Of a stretch of 64,000 bases of DNA, positions 40,498-47,989 are shown one piece after another; position 1 is the first letter of the stretch; each line of letters opens with the position of its first letter. The notes below the pieces were generated by a model. That model was not told the origin of the DNA. It searched no databases and saw only the letters and a list, made by a program, of their open reading frames with translations. The translations under genes were made by a program, and so were the position numbers. The stretch covers positions 140,974 to 204,973 of the forward strand of contig NZ_BMWD01000013.1 of the NCBI RefSeq assembly GCF_014651055.1. Direction: 5' to 3'. Source of the DNA: Streptomyces fructofermentans (lineage in GTDB: Bacteria; Actinomycetota; Actinomycetes; Streptomycetales; Streptomycetaceae).

Positions 40498-43032
40498 ATG
40501 CGTACATCCCGCAGCACCCCCAAGGACGGCTCTCCGTCCCCGGCCCCGGAACGGGGCCGCCGAGCGCACGCCGGACCACCGGCCGAGGAGGACCCCGGGC
40601 CCGGGCAGCCCGAGGGCGCCGAACCGGGTGACGCCTCCTCGCGGCCGGAGGGCTGGACCCTGCGGCCCCGCACGGTACGCGCGAAGATCGTCTGCCTGCT
40701 GATGGTGCCGGTCATGTCCCTGCTGGCCCTGTGGGGCTACGCCACCGTGACCACCGCCCAGGACGTGTCACGGCTGCGGCAGTTGCAGCGCGTGGACGCG
40801 CAGGTGCGGGCCCCCGTCGCCGCCGCCGTGGCAGCGCTCCAGGACGAGCGCACCGTGGCCGTCGGCCATGCGACCGAGGCCACCGCCGCACGCGAGGCCG
40901 AACTGGAAAAGCTGTCGGCACGCACCGGGCGGGCCGTCGCGGCCCTCAGGCTCGGGGACCGCAACACCGTCGCCGACGGCGAGGAACTGCCCCCGGGCGT
41001 CGCGGGCCGTCTCGAAGCCTTCGTCGCCGCCGCCGAGCGCCTGGACTCCCTGCGGACCGCCGTACTGGAGCGGAAGGCGGGCTGGGGAGAGACGTACGAG
41101 CGGTACACCCGCGCCATCGACGCGGCCTTCGCCGTGGACGGCGCGCTCACGGGCATCCAGGACGCGGAAATCGGCTCCGACGCACGCGTGCTGCTCGAAT
41201 TCTCGCGAGCGGGCGAGGCGCTCGCCAGGGAGGACGCCGTACTCGCCGGTGCCCGGCCGGCCGCGACACTCGACGGACAGCGCCTGCGCCTGTTCACCGG
41301 TGCCGTGGACACCCGTCGCTTCCTGACCGAGGCGGCGGCGGCCGACCTGCGCGGGTCCGAGCGGGCGGCCTGGGCGGACCTCGCCGACGGGAACGCGTAC
41401 GACGACGTGCGCGCGATCGAGGACGACGTGCTCGCGGCCCGGCCCGGTCGGGACGCGCTCGACGCGGCACCCGCCGCGGGCTGGAAAGCGGCCCACGCGC
41501 GCGTGCGCGACGACATGCGGTCGATCCAGGCCGACGCCGGAAGCGCCGTGGCCGACCGGGCTGACCCGCTGCGCCGAGGACTGCTCTCAGCGGCGGGCGC
41601 CGCGGTCGCCCTCGGACTCCTCGCCGTCGCGGCCTCCCTCGTGATCTCCGTACGCATCGGACGCGGCCTCGTCGTCGAACTGGTCGGCCTGCGCAACACG
41701 GCCCTGGAGATCGCCAGGCACAGGCTTCCCAAGGCCATGCGCAGACTGCGCGCGGGGGAGACGATCGACATCCGGGCCGAGGTCCCGCCCGGACCACCCG
41801 CGGAGGACGAGGCGGGGCAGGTCGCGGAAGCGCTCGGCACCGTCCATCGCGCGGCCCTGCGCGCGGCGGTCGAACGGGCGGAACTCGCCGACGGTGTCTC
41901 CGGGGTGTTCGTCAACCTCGCCCGCCGCAGCCAGGTTCTCGTCCACCGCCAGCTCAGCCTGCTGGACAGCATGGAACGCCGCTCCGAGGATCCCGACGAA
42001 CTCAGCGACCTGTTCCGGCTCGACCACCTCACCACCCGGATGCGACGCCACGCGGAGAGCCTGATCATCCTCTCCGGGTCCGCCCCGGGGCGCGCCTGGC
42101 GGGTACCGGTCTCCCTCACGAACGTCATCCGCGCCGCCGTCTCCGAGGTCGAGGACTACGCGCGCGTGGAGGTACGCCACCTCACCGAGACATCGGTCGT
42201 CGGAACCGCGGTCGCCGACCTCATCCACCTGCTGGCCGAGATCATCGAGAACGCCGCCCAGTTCTCGCCGCCCCACACCAGGGTCCGCATCACCGGCGAG
42301 CCCGTGGGCAACGGCTTCGTCGTCGAGGTCGAGGACCGGGGCCTCGGCATGGGCAAGGACTCCCTCGCCGAGGCCAACCGCCGCATCGAGCAGTCCGAGG
42401 CCCTCGACCTGTTCGACAGCGACCGCCTCGGCCTGTTCGTCGTCAGCAGGCTGGCCGCCCGGCACGGCATCGCCGTTCACCTGCGGACATCGCCCTACGG
42501 AGGCACGACCGCAGTCGTGCTGCTGCCCACGGCCCTGCTGCGCACCGGCGTGGAGGAACGTTCGGGCACCCGCCGGGAGGGGACGGTCCGGCCCGAGGAA
42601 CGCGCCTACGCGCGCGTGCCCGGCGCCGCCGCGGAGCCGGACTCCCTCGGCACGCCCGTCGACAGGCCCGCCCTGGTCCCGCCGCGGGCGGCCCGTCCGG
42701 CAGCCGGCGCGGAAGCGTCGCACGGCAGTGCCCCGCCCGGCGTGGCGACCCTGCGCCTGCACCGGGCGGCGGAGGCCGCCCTCGAAGAGCCCGACGGACT
42801 CCCGCGGCGCGTGCGGCAGGCAAGCCTCGCCCCGCAGTTGCGGAAGGAGCCCTCCGCCGAGCCCGTACGGGCCCCGGACCGTCGAGACGAGGAGCGGACC
42901 CCCGAGTCGGTACGCGACCGCATGGCCGCCTACCGCGCGGGATGGGCCCGTGGCGGAGGACCCGCACCCGGCGACGGCATCACCCCCGACCCGACAGCGG
43001 GCGGCGACCGCAGTGAAGGAGACCCCGCATGA
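40498..43032 (+). CDS. cvnA: conservon sensor histidine kinase-like ATPase (CvnA)
   Basis: An 844-residue membrane kinase. A Pro/Glu-rich N-terminal tail (1-60) precedes TM1 (about 62-84, KIVCLLMVPVMSLLALWGYATV). An extracytoplasmic nitrate/nitrite-sensing-type helical domain follows (85-360, AALQDERTVAVGHA at its start), then TM2 (about 361-388) and a HAMP-like linker. A dimerisation region with LFRLDHLTTRMRRHAESLI leads to an HATPase domain: N-box LAEIIENAAQFSPPHT (near 580), G1 VEDRGLGMG (near 613), G2 DRLGLFVVSRLAARHG (near 641). A long disordered Pro/Arg-rich tail closes it. CvnA proteins start the conserved cvnA-B-C-D systems. GAGGAGG precedes ATG 40498. It overlaps cvnB by 4 nt. Confidence 0.92.
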   Translation: MRTSRSTPKDGSPSPAPERGRRAHAGPPAEEDPGPGQPEGAEPGDASSRPEGWTLRPRTVRAKIVCLLMVPVMSLLALWGYATVTTAQDVSRLRQLQRVDAQVRAPVAAAVAALQDERTVAVGHATEATAAREAELEKLSARTGRAVAALRLGDRNTVADGEELPPGVAGRLEAFVAAAERLDSLRTAVLERKAGWGETYERYTRAIDAAFAVDGALTGIQDAEIGSDARVLLEFSRAGEALAREDAVLAGARPAATLDGQRLRLFTGAVDTRRFLTEAAAADLRGSERAAWADLADGNAYDDVRAIEDDVLAARPGRDALDAAPAAGWKAAHARVRDDMRSIQADAGSAVADRADPLRRGLLSAAGAAVALGLLAVAASLVISVRIGRGLVVELVGLRNTALEIARHRLPKAMRRLRAGETIDIRAEVPPGPPAEDEAGQVAEALGTVHRAALRAAVERAELADGVSGVFVNLARRSQVLVHRQLSLLDSMERRSEDPDELSDLFRLDHLTTRMRRHAESLIILSGSAPGRAWRVPVSLTNVIRAAVSEVEDYARVEVRHLTETSVVGTAVADLIHLLAEIIENAAQFSPPHTRVRITGEPVGNGFVVEVEDRGLGMGKDSLAEANRRIEQSEALDLFDSDRLGLFVVSRLAARHGIAVHLRTSPYGGTTAVVLLPTALLRTGVEERSGTRREGTVRPEERAYARVPGAAAEPDSLGTPVDRPALVPPRAARPAAGAEASHGSAPPGVATLRLHRAAEAALEEPDGLPRRVRQASLAPQLRKEPSAEPVRAPDRRDEERTPESVRDRMAAYRAGWARGGGPAPGDGITPDPTAGGDRSEGDPA

Positions 43033-43466
43033 CGCAGGACCCCGGCCTGGGGACCGCACCGCGGTCCGGTGAACTGGACTGGCTGCTCGACGACCTGGCG
43101 CTGCGCGTCGCCGAGGTGCGGCACGCCGTCGTGCTGTCGAACGACGGGCTCGCCGTCGGCGCGTCGGGCGCCATCCGGCGCGAGGACGCGGACCATCTCG
43201 CGGCGGTCGCCTCCGGGTTCCACAGCCTGGCCAAGGGCGTGGGCCGCCACTTCGGCGCGGGCGGAGTCCGTCAGACCATGGTGGAGATGGACGACGGCTT
43301 CCTTTTCGTCGCAGCCGCCGGGGACGGCTCCTGCCTCGCCGTCCTCAGCACCGCGACCGCCGACATCGGCCTGGTCGCCTACGAGATGGCACGCCTCGTC
43401 AAACAGGTCGGCGAGCACCTGCGCACGGCGCCGCGCGCGTCGGCCCAACCGCCCGCGGCCAGGTGA
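43029..43466 (+). CDS. cvnB: roadblock/LC7 domain protein (CvnB)
   Basis: A 145-residue roadblock/LC7 protein, the subunit that in conservons and MglB-type systems acts on the small GTPase. The domain covers about 10-125: LDWLLDDLALRVAEVRHAVVLSNDGLAVGASG, FGAGGVRQTMVEMDDGFLFVAAAGDGSCLAV, ADIGLVAYEMARLVKQVGEHL. The start overlaps the cvnA stop (ATGA), which implies coupled synthesis. A close paralogue lies at 45374-45787. Confidence 0.93.
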   Translation: MTQDPGLGTAPRSGELDWLLDDLALRVAEVRHAVVLSNDGLAVGASGAIRREDADHLAAVASGFHSLAKGVGRHFGAGGVRQTMVEMDDGFLFVAAAGDGSCLAVLSTATADIGLVAYEMARLVKQVGEHLRTAPRASAQPPAAR

Positions 43467-43483
43467 GACGGAGGCCGCCCCTC

Positions 43484-43897
43484 ATGAGCGAGGACCGTAC
43501 GGGCACCCGCGAGGAACCGGGCAGCCAGTGGTACGACAACGAGGCCGGGCCACTGGTCCGTCCGTACGCGATGACGGGCGGACGCACCACGTCCGGTCCC
43601 GCCGGGATGCGCTTCGACCTCATCGCCCTGGTCACCCTCGACACCGGGGCACCCGACGCCGGCGCCGACACCTCGCTCGGGCCGGAGCACCTGGAAATCG
43701 TCGAACTCTGCCGGACGGAGACCCAGTCGGTTGCCGAGCTGGCGGCGGGCGCAGACCTGCCCGTGGGTGTCGTGAGAGTGCTCCTGGGGGACCTCCTGGA
43801 ACTGGGCTGTGTCACGGTGACCCGGCCGGTGCCGCCCGCCAAACTGCCCGACGAGCGCATTCTGCGCGAGGTCATCGAGGGGCTGAGGGCCCTGTAG
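43484..43897 (+). CDS. cvnC: DUF742 winged-helix protein (CvnC)
   Basis: A 137-residue DUF742 protein, the third conservon component. Key segments are SQWYDNEAGPLVRPYAMTGGRT and, in the winged-helix-like C-terminal half, LGPEHLEIVELCRTETQSVAELAAGADLPVGVVRVLLGDLLELGCVTV. ATG 43484 was chosen over the GTG at 43463, which overlaps the cvnB stop, because ACGGAGG sits 9 nt before the ATG. In most conservons the GTPase gene overlaps the end of cvnC, but here it does not (see cvnD). Confidence 0.9.
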   Translation: MSEDRTGTREEPGSQWYDNEAGPLVRPYAMTGGRTTSGPAGMRFDLIALVTLDTGAPDAGADTSLGPEHLEIVELCRTETQSVAELAAGADLPVGVVRVLLGDLLELGCVTVTRPVPPAKLPDERILREVIEGLRAL

Positions 43898-43988
43898 ATG
43901 ACGGATGACGGAACGCACCCCGCGCGGAACCCGTCCACGACGTGTCCCGCTCCCATCCCGGCACTCAACCGGACCGAATCGGCCAGAA

Positions 43989-44004
43989 GACCGCATCTGC
44001 GGTC
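43989..44004. promoter_or_regulatory. inverted repeat in the cvnC-cvnD gap
   Basis: GACCGCA-TC-TGCGGTC is a perfect 7-bp inverted repeat with a 2-bp centre. It lies 95 nt upstream of cvnD in a 201-nt interval that has no convincing ORF. It may be an operator for a cvnD-specific promoter. Confidence 0.5.
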
Positions 44005-44098
44005 CAATCCCGCGAAGTGGCACGGTGGTTGCCATGATGGCGTCCTCCGCACACGGACCGACGACGACCGTTGCCGGCACTCCCGAGAGAAGTGATCG

Positions 44099-44704
44099 AT
44101 GGTCCCCGAACACTCGGACGCGACGAGCGGTGACTCGACCGCCCTGGCGCTGAAGATCCTCGTCGCAGGCGGATTCGGCGTGGGCAAGACCACCCTGGTG
44201 GGCGCGGTCAGTGAGATCAGGCCGTTGCGCACGGAGGAACTGCTCAGTGAGGCGGGTGAGTCGGTGGACGACACCGACGGCGTGTCCCAGAAGGTCACCA
44301 CCACCGTCGCCATGGACTTCGGCCGCATCACCATCAGGTCGGGCCTGTCGCTCTACCTGTTCGGCACACCCGGTCAGGACCGCTTCTGGTTCCTGTGGGA
44401 CGAGCTGTCGCAGGGGGCGCTCGGTGCCGTCGTCCTCGCCGACACCCGTCGGCTGGAGGACTGTTTCCCCGCGGTGGACTTCTTCGAGCACCGGCACATC
44501 CCGTTCGTCGTGGCCGTCAACTGCTTCACCGAAGCGCGCGCGTACGGTGCCGGCGAGGTGTCGCGTGCCCTGGACCTCGACCGGGGAACCCCCGTGGTTC
44601 TCTGCGACGCCCGTGACCGTGACTCGGGCAAGGAAGTGCTGGTCAGGCTCGTCGAGTACGCCGGACGGATGCACACCGCGCGGATGCTCGACACCGTCGG
44701 CTGA
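44099..44704 (+). CDS. cvnD: conservon Ras-like GTPase (CvnD)
   Basis: A 201-residue small GTPase of the MglA/SAR-like conservon type. Walker A GGFGVGKTT lies at 24-32, a switch region with DGVSQKVTTTVAMDFGR follows, G3 is FGTPGQDRFWFLWDELSQG, and VNCFTEA replaces the usual NKxD guanine-specificity motif, as is common in CvnD proteins. The C-terminal LVRLVEYAGRMHTARML closes it. GAGAGAAG precedes ATG 44099. The gene starts 201 nt after the cvnC stop instead of overlapping it. It converges on the PPOX gene across a strong terminator. Confidence 0.91.
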   Translation: MVPEHSDATSGDSTALALKILVAGGFGVGKTTLVGAVSEIRPLRTEELLSEAGESVDDTDGVSQKVTTTVAMDFGRITIRSGLSLYLFGTPGQDRFWFLWDELSQGALGAVVLADTRRLEDCFPAVDFFEHRHIPFVVAVNCFTEARAYGAGEVSRALDLDRGTPVVLCDARDRDSGKEVLVRLVEYAGRMHTARMLDTVG

Positions 44705-44792
44705 CCGTCCGGCTGCTGCCGGGCGACCGATGGCGCGGACGTCCCACGTTCGGCGGTATGCCCCTGACGGCCGGTGGCCGTTGGCCGGTCGA

Positions 44793-44834
44793 TCCCGGCG
44801 CGCTCGCCCGCCGAGCGGGCGTCGCGCGCCGGGA
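44793..44834. terminator. bidirectional terminator between cvnD and the PPOX gene
   Basis: Perfect 11-bp arms (44793-44803 and 44824-44834) enclose a second hairpin GCCCGC-CGA-GCGGGC. It serves both convergent genes. Confidence 0.85.
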
Positions 44835-44849
44835 CGGTGATCCGGAGGT

Positions 44850-45278
44850 TCAGTCGGCGACGGAAGCCTGGGCGAGAACCTTGCCGATCCTCACCCGGAC
44901 GAGGAGTTCGCCGGGTACGCCGTTGCGGTCGGCGAACTCCTTCTCCCGCTCCTCACCCATGTACCGCGCGCCGATCCGTCCCGCCCACAGGCGTACCTCG
45001 TCGATGTCCTCCGACAACTGGGCGTGCCCCTGGAGTACGACGAAGGCGAACGGTGGACGGTCGTCGTCCACGCAGAGGGCGACCCGTCCGTCCCGGGCCA
45101 GATTGCGTCCCTTGACGGTGTCCTTCCCCGTGTTGAACACGAGGTCGTCGCCGTCCAGCAGGAACCAGATCGGGGCCACGTGCGGGCTCCCGTCGGCCCG
45201 GACGGTCGACAATTTGCCGGTGCGGGTTCCCTGCGAGACGAACGCCCGCCATTGCTCATCGGTCATCTTCTGTGCCAT
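44850..45278 (-). CDS. PPOX-class F420- or flavin-dependent oxidoreductase
   Basis: A 142-residue split-barrel protein of the pyridoxine 5'-phosphate oxidase-like fold. It has GKLSTVRADGSPHVAPIWFLLDGDDLVFNTGKDTVKGRNLARDGRVALCVDD and a C-terminal KVLAQASVAD end. The TGKDTVKGRNL segment and small size fit the actinobacterial F420-dependent group better than FMN enzymes, but the cofactor is not certain. AAGGAGG precedes ATG 45278. It lies on the opposite strand between the conservon and an extra roadblock gene. Confidence 0.85.
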   Translation of the reverse strand: MAQKMTDEQWRAFVSQGTRTGKLSTVRADGSPHVAPIWFLLDGDDLVFNTGKDTVKGRNLARDGRVALCVDDDRPPFAFVVLQGHAQLSEDIDEVRLWAGRIGARYMGEEREKEFADRNGVPGELLVRVRIGKVLAQASVAD

Positions 45279-45373
45279 GGCCCTATCCTCCTTGCCCGGA
45301 TGCCCGTGGTGGGGAAGGCTGGTTGATCGGATCCTCCATCCAGGGGGAGTCGAGCATCAGGGGGAGACGGACG

Positions 45374-45787
45374 ATGGCTGAGAATCAGAGGCTTGGCTGG
45401 CTGCTGGACGATCTGACCCAGCGGGTCGAGCACGTACGGCACGCGCTGGTGCTGTCGAACGACGGGCTGGTGACCGGGGCGAGTACGGGGCTCAGGCGGG
45501 AGGACGCCGAACACCTCGCCGCGGTCTCCTCGGGCCTGCACAGCCTGGCCAAGGGGTCTGGGCGGCACTTCGGGGCGGGCCAGGTCCGGCAGACCATGAT
45601 CGAATTCGATGAGGCCCTTCTCTTCGTGACGGCGGCGGGCACGGGCAGCTGCCTGTGTGTGCTCAGCGGCGCGGAGGCCGACATCGGCCAGGTCGCCTAC
45701 GAGGCGACCCTGCTCGTGAACCGCGTCGGCGAGCACCTTCACGTCGACGCCCGGCAGCCGGAGCACTCCTCCGTGCTGGACCTCTGA
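45374..45787 (+). CDS. orphan roadblock/LC7 protein (CvnB-like)
   Basis: A 137-residue roadblock protein closely similar to CvnB at 43029: shared segments include RHALVLSNDGL, HSLAKGSGRHFGAGQVRQTM and VAYEATLLVNRVGEHL. No kinase, DUF742 or GTPase gene is adjacent in its own orientation, so it is an orphan paralogue, presumably from a local duplication. It may compete with CvnB for the CvnD GTPase or form mixed dimers. GGGGGAGACGG precedes ATG 45374; the upstream open frame has no signal and was not used. Confidence 0.87.
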   Translation: MAENQRLGWLLDDLTQRVEHVRHALVLSNDGLVTGASTGLRREDAEHLAAVSSGLHSLAKGSGRHFGAGQVRQTMIEFDEALLFVTAAGTGSCLCVLSGAEADIGQVAYEATLLVNRVGEHLHVDARQPEHSSVLDL

Positions 45788-45817
45788 CCCGCGCCGGGGC
45801 GGCGCAGGAAGCCGCGG

Positions 45818-45900
45818 GTGAAGGGCGGGTGAAGGGCGGGCGCGCGAGGGCCCGCGAGGATCCACCAGGGCCCGCGAGGGCCCGCCAGGGCAGGAAGCGC
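45818..45900. repeat. short degenerate direct repeats
   Basis: GGGTGAAGGGC occurs twice in tandem (about 45818-45840). It is followed by several GAGGGCCCGC/CAGGGCCCGC units to about 45890. The 268-nt interval behind the roadblock gene holds no gene. Confidence 0.6.
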
Positions 45901-46055
45901 ACGCGGTTGTACGTGGATCTGGACGAGCGCTGACCTGCACGGATGCCCCCACGTTCGGAGTTGTCCACAGGCTCGGACCGAAATCCGGCAAACCGGCTAC
46001 GGTTTTTCTCGGAGCAGCGCACGAGGGTGCGCGCCGCTGACGGGGGAGAGCCACC

Positions 46056-47063
46056 ATGCCTGTCGACACGATCACGCAATCCGTCCCGACCACACTTCGC
46101 GCGGCCGTCGGGGGGACCACCCGACCCGCGCTACCGCAGAGTCGCGCCGCCCGTGAACTGGGACTCAAGCGAAGCGAGTTCGATCTCGCCGTTCGGCTGG
46201 GCCGGATCAGGACCGTTCCGGACGAAGGCGGTGGAGGACGCCGCGTGACCCGGGCGGAGATCGACCGGGTGGCCTCCGAGGACGGGTTCCCCGAAGCCCT
46301 GCGCGAACAGGTCAGGGCTGTCGGCACCGCTGAGGGCGCGGCCCTGCTGGGAGTCACGACGCCACGATTCACACGGTTGGCACGGCTGGGCCTCGTCTCG
46401 CCTGTCGGCTTCTACCTGAACCGCTACCGGACCGTGGTGTGGCTGTACGCGGCCGAGGACCTGCGGCGGTTCACCGAGGACGAGAAGCACGCGCCGCTGC
46501 TGCGGGGCCGGACACCCGAACCGCTCCGACGCCGGCTGGACGCCGGCCTCGATCTGCGGGCCCGCAATTGGCGGGGACGGCATCTGGGCTCCTTGCTGCG
46601 GCAGGCGAACGACCCCTGGGCGCGTGCAGCCGCACTCGCCTCCCTGCTGGAAGCGGCTCAGGTCGAGGAGACGGTCCCGGACCCCTGCGAGCGGGCCCAC
46701 ATGAACCGTTTCGCGCCCGAACCGCCCTCGCGGAGCGCCGCCCCCGACTCGCCGGCCGCCCTTCTCACCCGGCGGATCATGACCGCGGAGGATGCGGACG
46801 AGGTGGCCTGGCTCCGGTCGGACCTGGCGAGCGCACTCGTGGAGGCACGCGCGGACCGCCCCGCACCGCGACCCGCCGCGAGGCCCGGCCCCGAGCAGGG
46901 ACCGGGACCCGAGTGCCGGCCTGCTTCTCCCGACCCCGACCCCGAGCCCAACCCCGACCCCGACCCCACCCCTGTCGCCGACGCCGATCCCGATCACCGG
47001 TCCGACCGAGCAAGCGGGCGTCATCGAGGGCTTCTCGGGTGGCTGCGTCGCGGAGACGACTGA
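46056..47063 (+). CDS. DUF6397-like DNA-binding-type protein
   Basis: A 335-residue protein that I recall as the streptomycete DUF6397 family. The N-terminal part repeats a helix-turn-helix-like pattern twice: SRAARELGLKRSEFDLAVRLGRIRTVPDEGGGGRRVTRAEIDRV and then AEGAALLGVTTPRFTRLARLGLVSPVGFYLNRYRTVVWLYAAEDLRRF, both resembling MerR/excisionase folds. The C-terminus is a disordered DPDPEPNPDPDPTP repeat ending in RHRGLLGWLRRGDD. GGGGGAGAG precedes ATG 46056. Function unknown, possibly DNA binding. Confidence 0.75.
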   Translation: MPVDTITQSVPTTLRAAVGGTTRPALPQSRAARELGLKRSEFDLAVRLGRIRTVPDEGGGGRRVTRAEIDRVASEDGFPEALREQVRAVGTAEGAALLGVTTPRFTRLARLGLVSPVGFYLNRYRTVVWLYAAEDLRRFTEDEKHAPLLRGRTPEPLRRRLDAGLDLRARNWRGRHLGSLLRQANDPWARAAALASLLEAAQVEETVPDPCERAHMNRFAPEPPSRSAAPDSPAALLTRRIMTAEDADEVAWLRSDLASALVEARADRPAPRPAARPGPEQGPGPECRPASPDPDPEPNPDPDPTPVADADPDHRSDRASGRHRGLLGWLRRGDD

Positions 47064-47094
47064 TCCGCGGCCCGGCCCCGAGGGGTGCGACGCG

Positions 47095-47970
47095 TCAGAC
47101 GTCCAGTTTGCGGAACAGCCCTTCCTGGACGACGGACACGAGCAGCCGCCCCTCCAGGTCGTAGATCCGGCCACGGGCCAGGCCCCGTCCCCCCGTCGCG
47201 ATGGGCGACTCCTGGTCGTAAAGGAACCACTCGTCGGCGCGGAACGGCCGGTGGAACCACATCGCGTGGTCGAGCGACGCCATGTCGAAGCCGCGCCGGC
47301 CCCACAGCGGTTCCACCGGGATGCGGACGGCGTCCAGCAGGGTCATGTCGCTCGCGTAGGTGAGCGCGCACGTGTGGACCAGTGGGTCGTCGCCCAGCGG
47401 ACCGACGGCACGCATCCACACGGCGCTGCGGGGCTCGGCGTGCTCGATCTCCTCGGGGGTCCAGCGCAACCGGTCCACGTAGCGGATGTCGAACGGCTGG
47501 CGCCGGGCCATGCGCTCCAGCGCTTCGGGGAGCGCGCCCAGATGCTCCTGGATCTCCTGGGTGACGGTCGGCAGCGACTCGGGATCCGGAACCTCACGGG
47601 CCGGCGGCAACTGGTGCTCGAAGCTCCCTTCCTCAGGCTTGTGAAAGGAGGCGGTCAGATTGAAGATCGTGCGGCCCTGCTGCACGGCCGTGACACGCCG
47701 CGTGGTGAACGACCGGCCGTCCCGCACCCGTTCGACCTGGTACACGATGGGCACGCCGGGTCGGCCGGGGCGCAGGAAGTACGCGTGCAGCGAGTGCACG
47801 GGCCGGTCCCCCTCGGTGGTGCGGCCCGCGGCGACGAGGGCCTGGCCCGCCACCTGTCCGCCGAAGACCCGCTGCAGGGACTCCTCCGGGCTGCGGCCGC
47901 GGAAGATGTTGACCTCGATCTGCTCCAGGTCGAGCAGGTCGACAAGCCGTTCCGCTGGGTTCGTTGTCAT
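47095..47970 (-). CDS. tesB: acyl-CoA thioesterase II
   Basis: Hydrolyses acyl-CoA to free acid and CoA. The 291-residue double-hotdog protein begins LVDLLDLEQIEVNIFRGRSPEESLQRVFGGQVAGQALVAAGRTT and has SLHAYFLRPGRPGVPIVYQVERVRDGRSFTTRRV. The catalytic Asp of the second hotdog falls in the TYASDMTLLDAVRI region, and the end is SLDHAMWFHRPFRADEWFLYDQESP. ATG 47970 follows GGAGAAC. It is encoded immediately downstream of the helicase gene, with 19 nt between, and may be co-transcribed. Confidence 0.92.
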   Translation of the reverse strand: MTTNPAERLVDLLDLEQIEVNIFRGRSPEESLQRVFGGQVAGQALVAAGRTTEGDRPVHSLHAYFLRPGRPGVPIVYQVERVRDGRSFTTRRVTAVQQGRTIFNLTASFHKPEEGSFEHQLPPAREVPDPESLPTVTQEIQEHLGALPEALERMARRQPFDIRYVDRLRWTPEEIEHAEPRSAVWMRAVGPLGDDPLVHTCALTYASDMTLLDAVRIPVEPLWGRRGFDMASLDHAMWFHRPFRADEWFLYDQESPIATGGRGLARGRIYDLEGRLLVSVVQEGLFRKLDV

Positions 47971-47989
47971 GTGTCGAGTTCTCCTGTGC

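Noticed and set aside
43898..44095. 65-codon frame beginning just after the cvnC stop
   Set aside because: No ribosome-binding site, no recognisable structure, and it spans the palindrome; more likely a regulatory gap.
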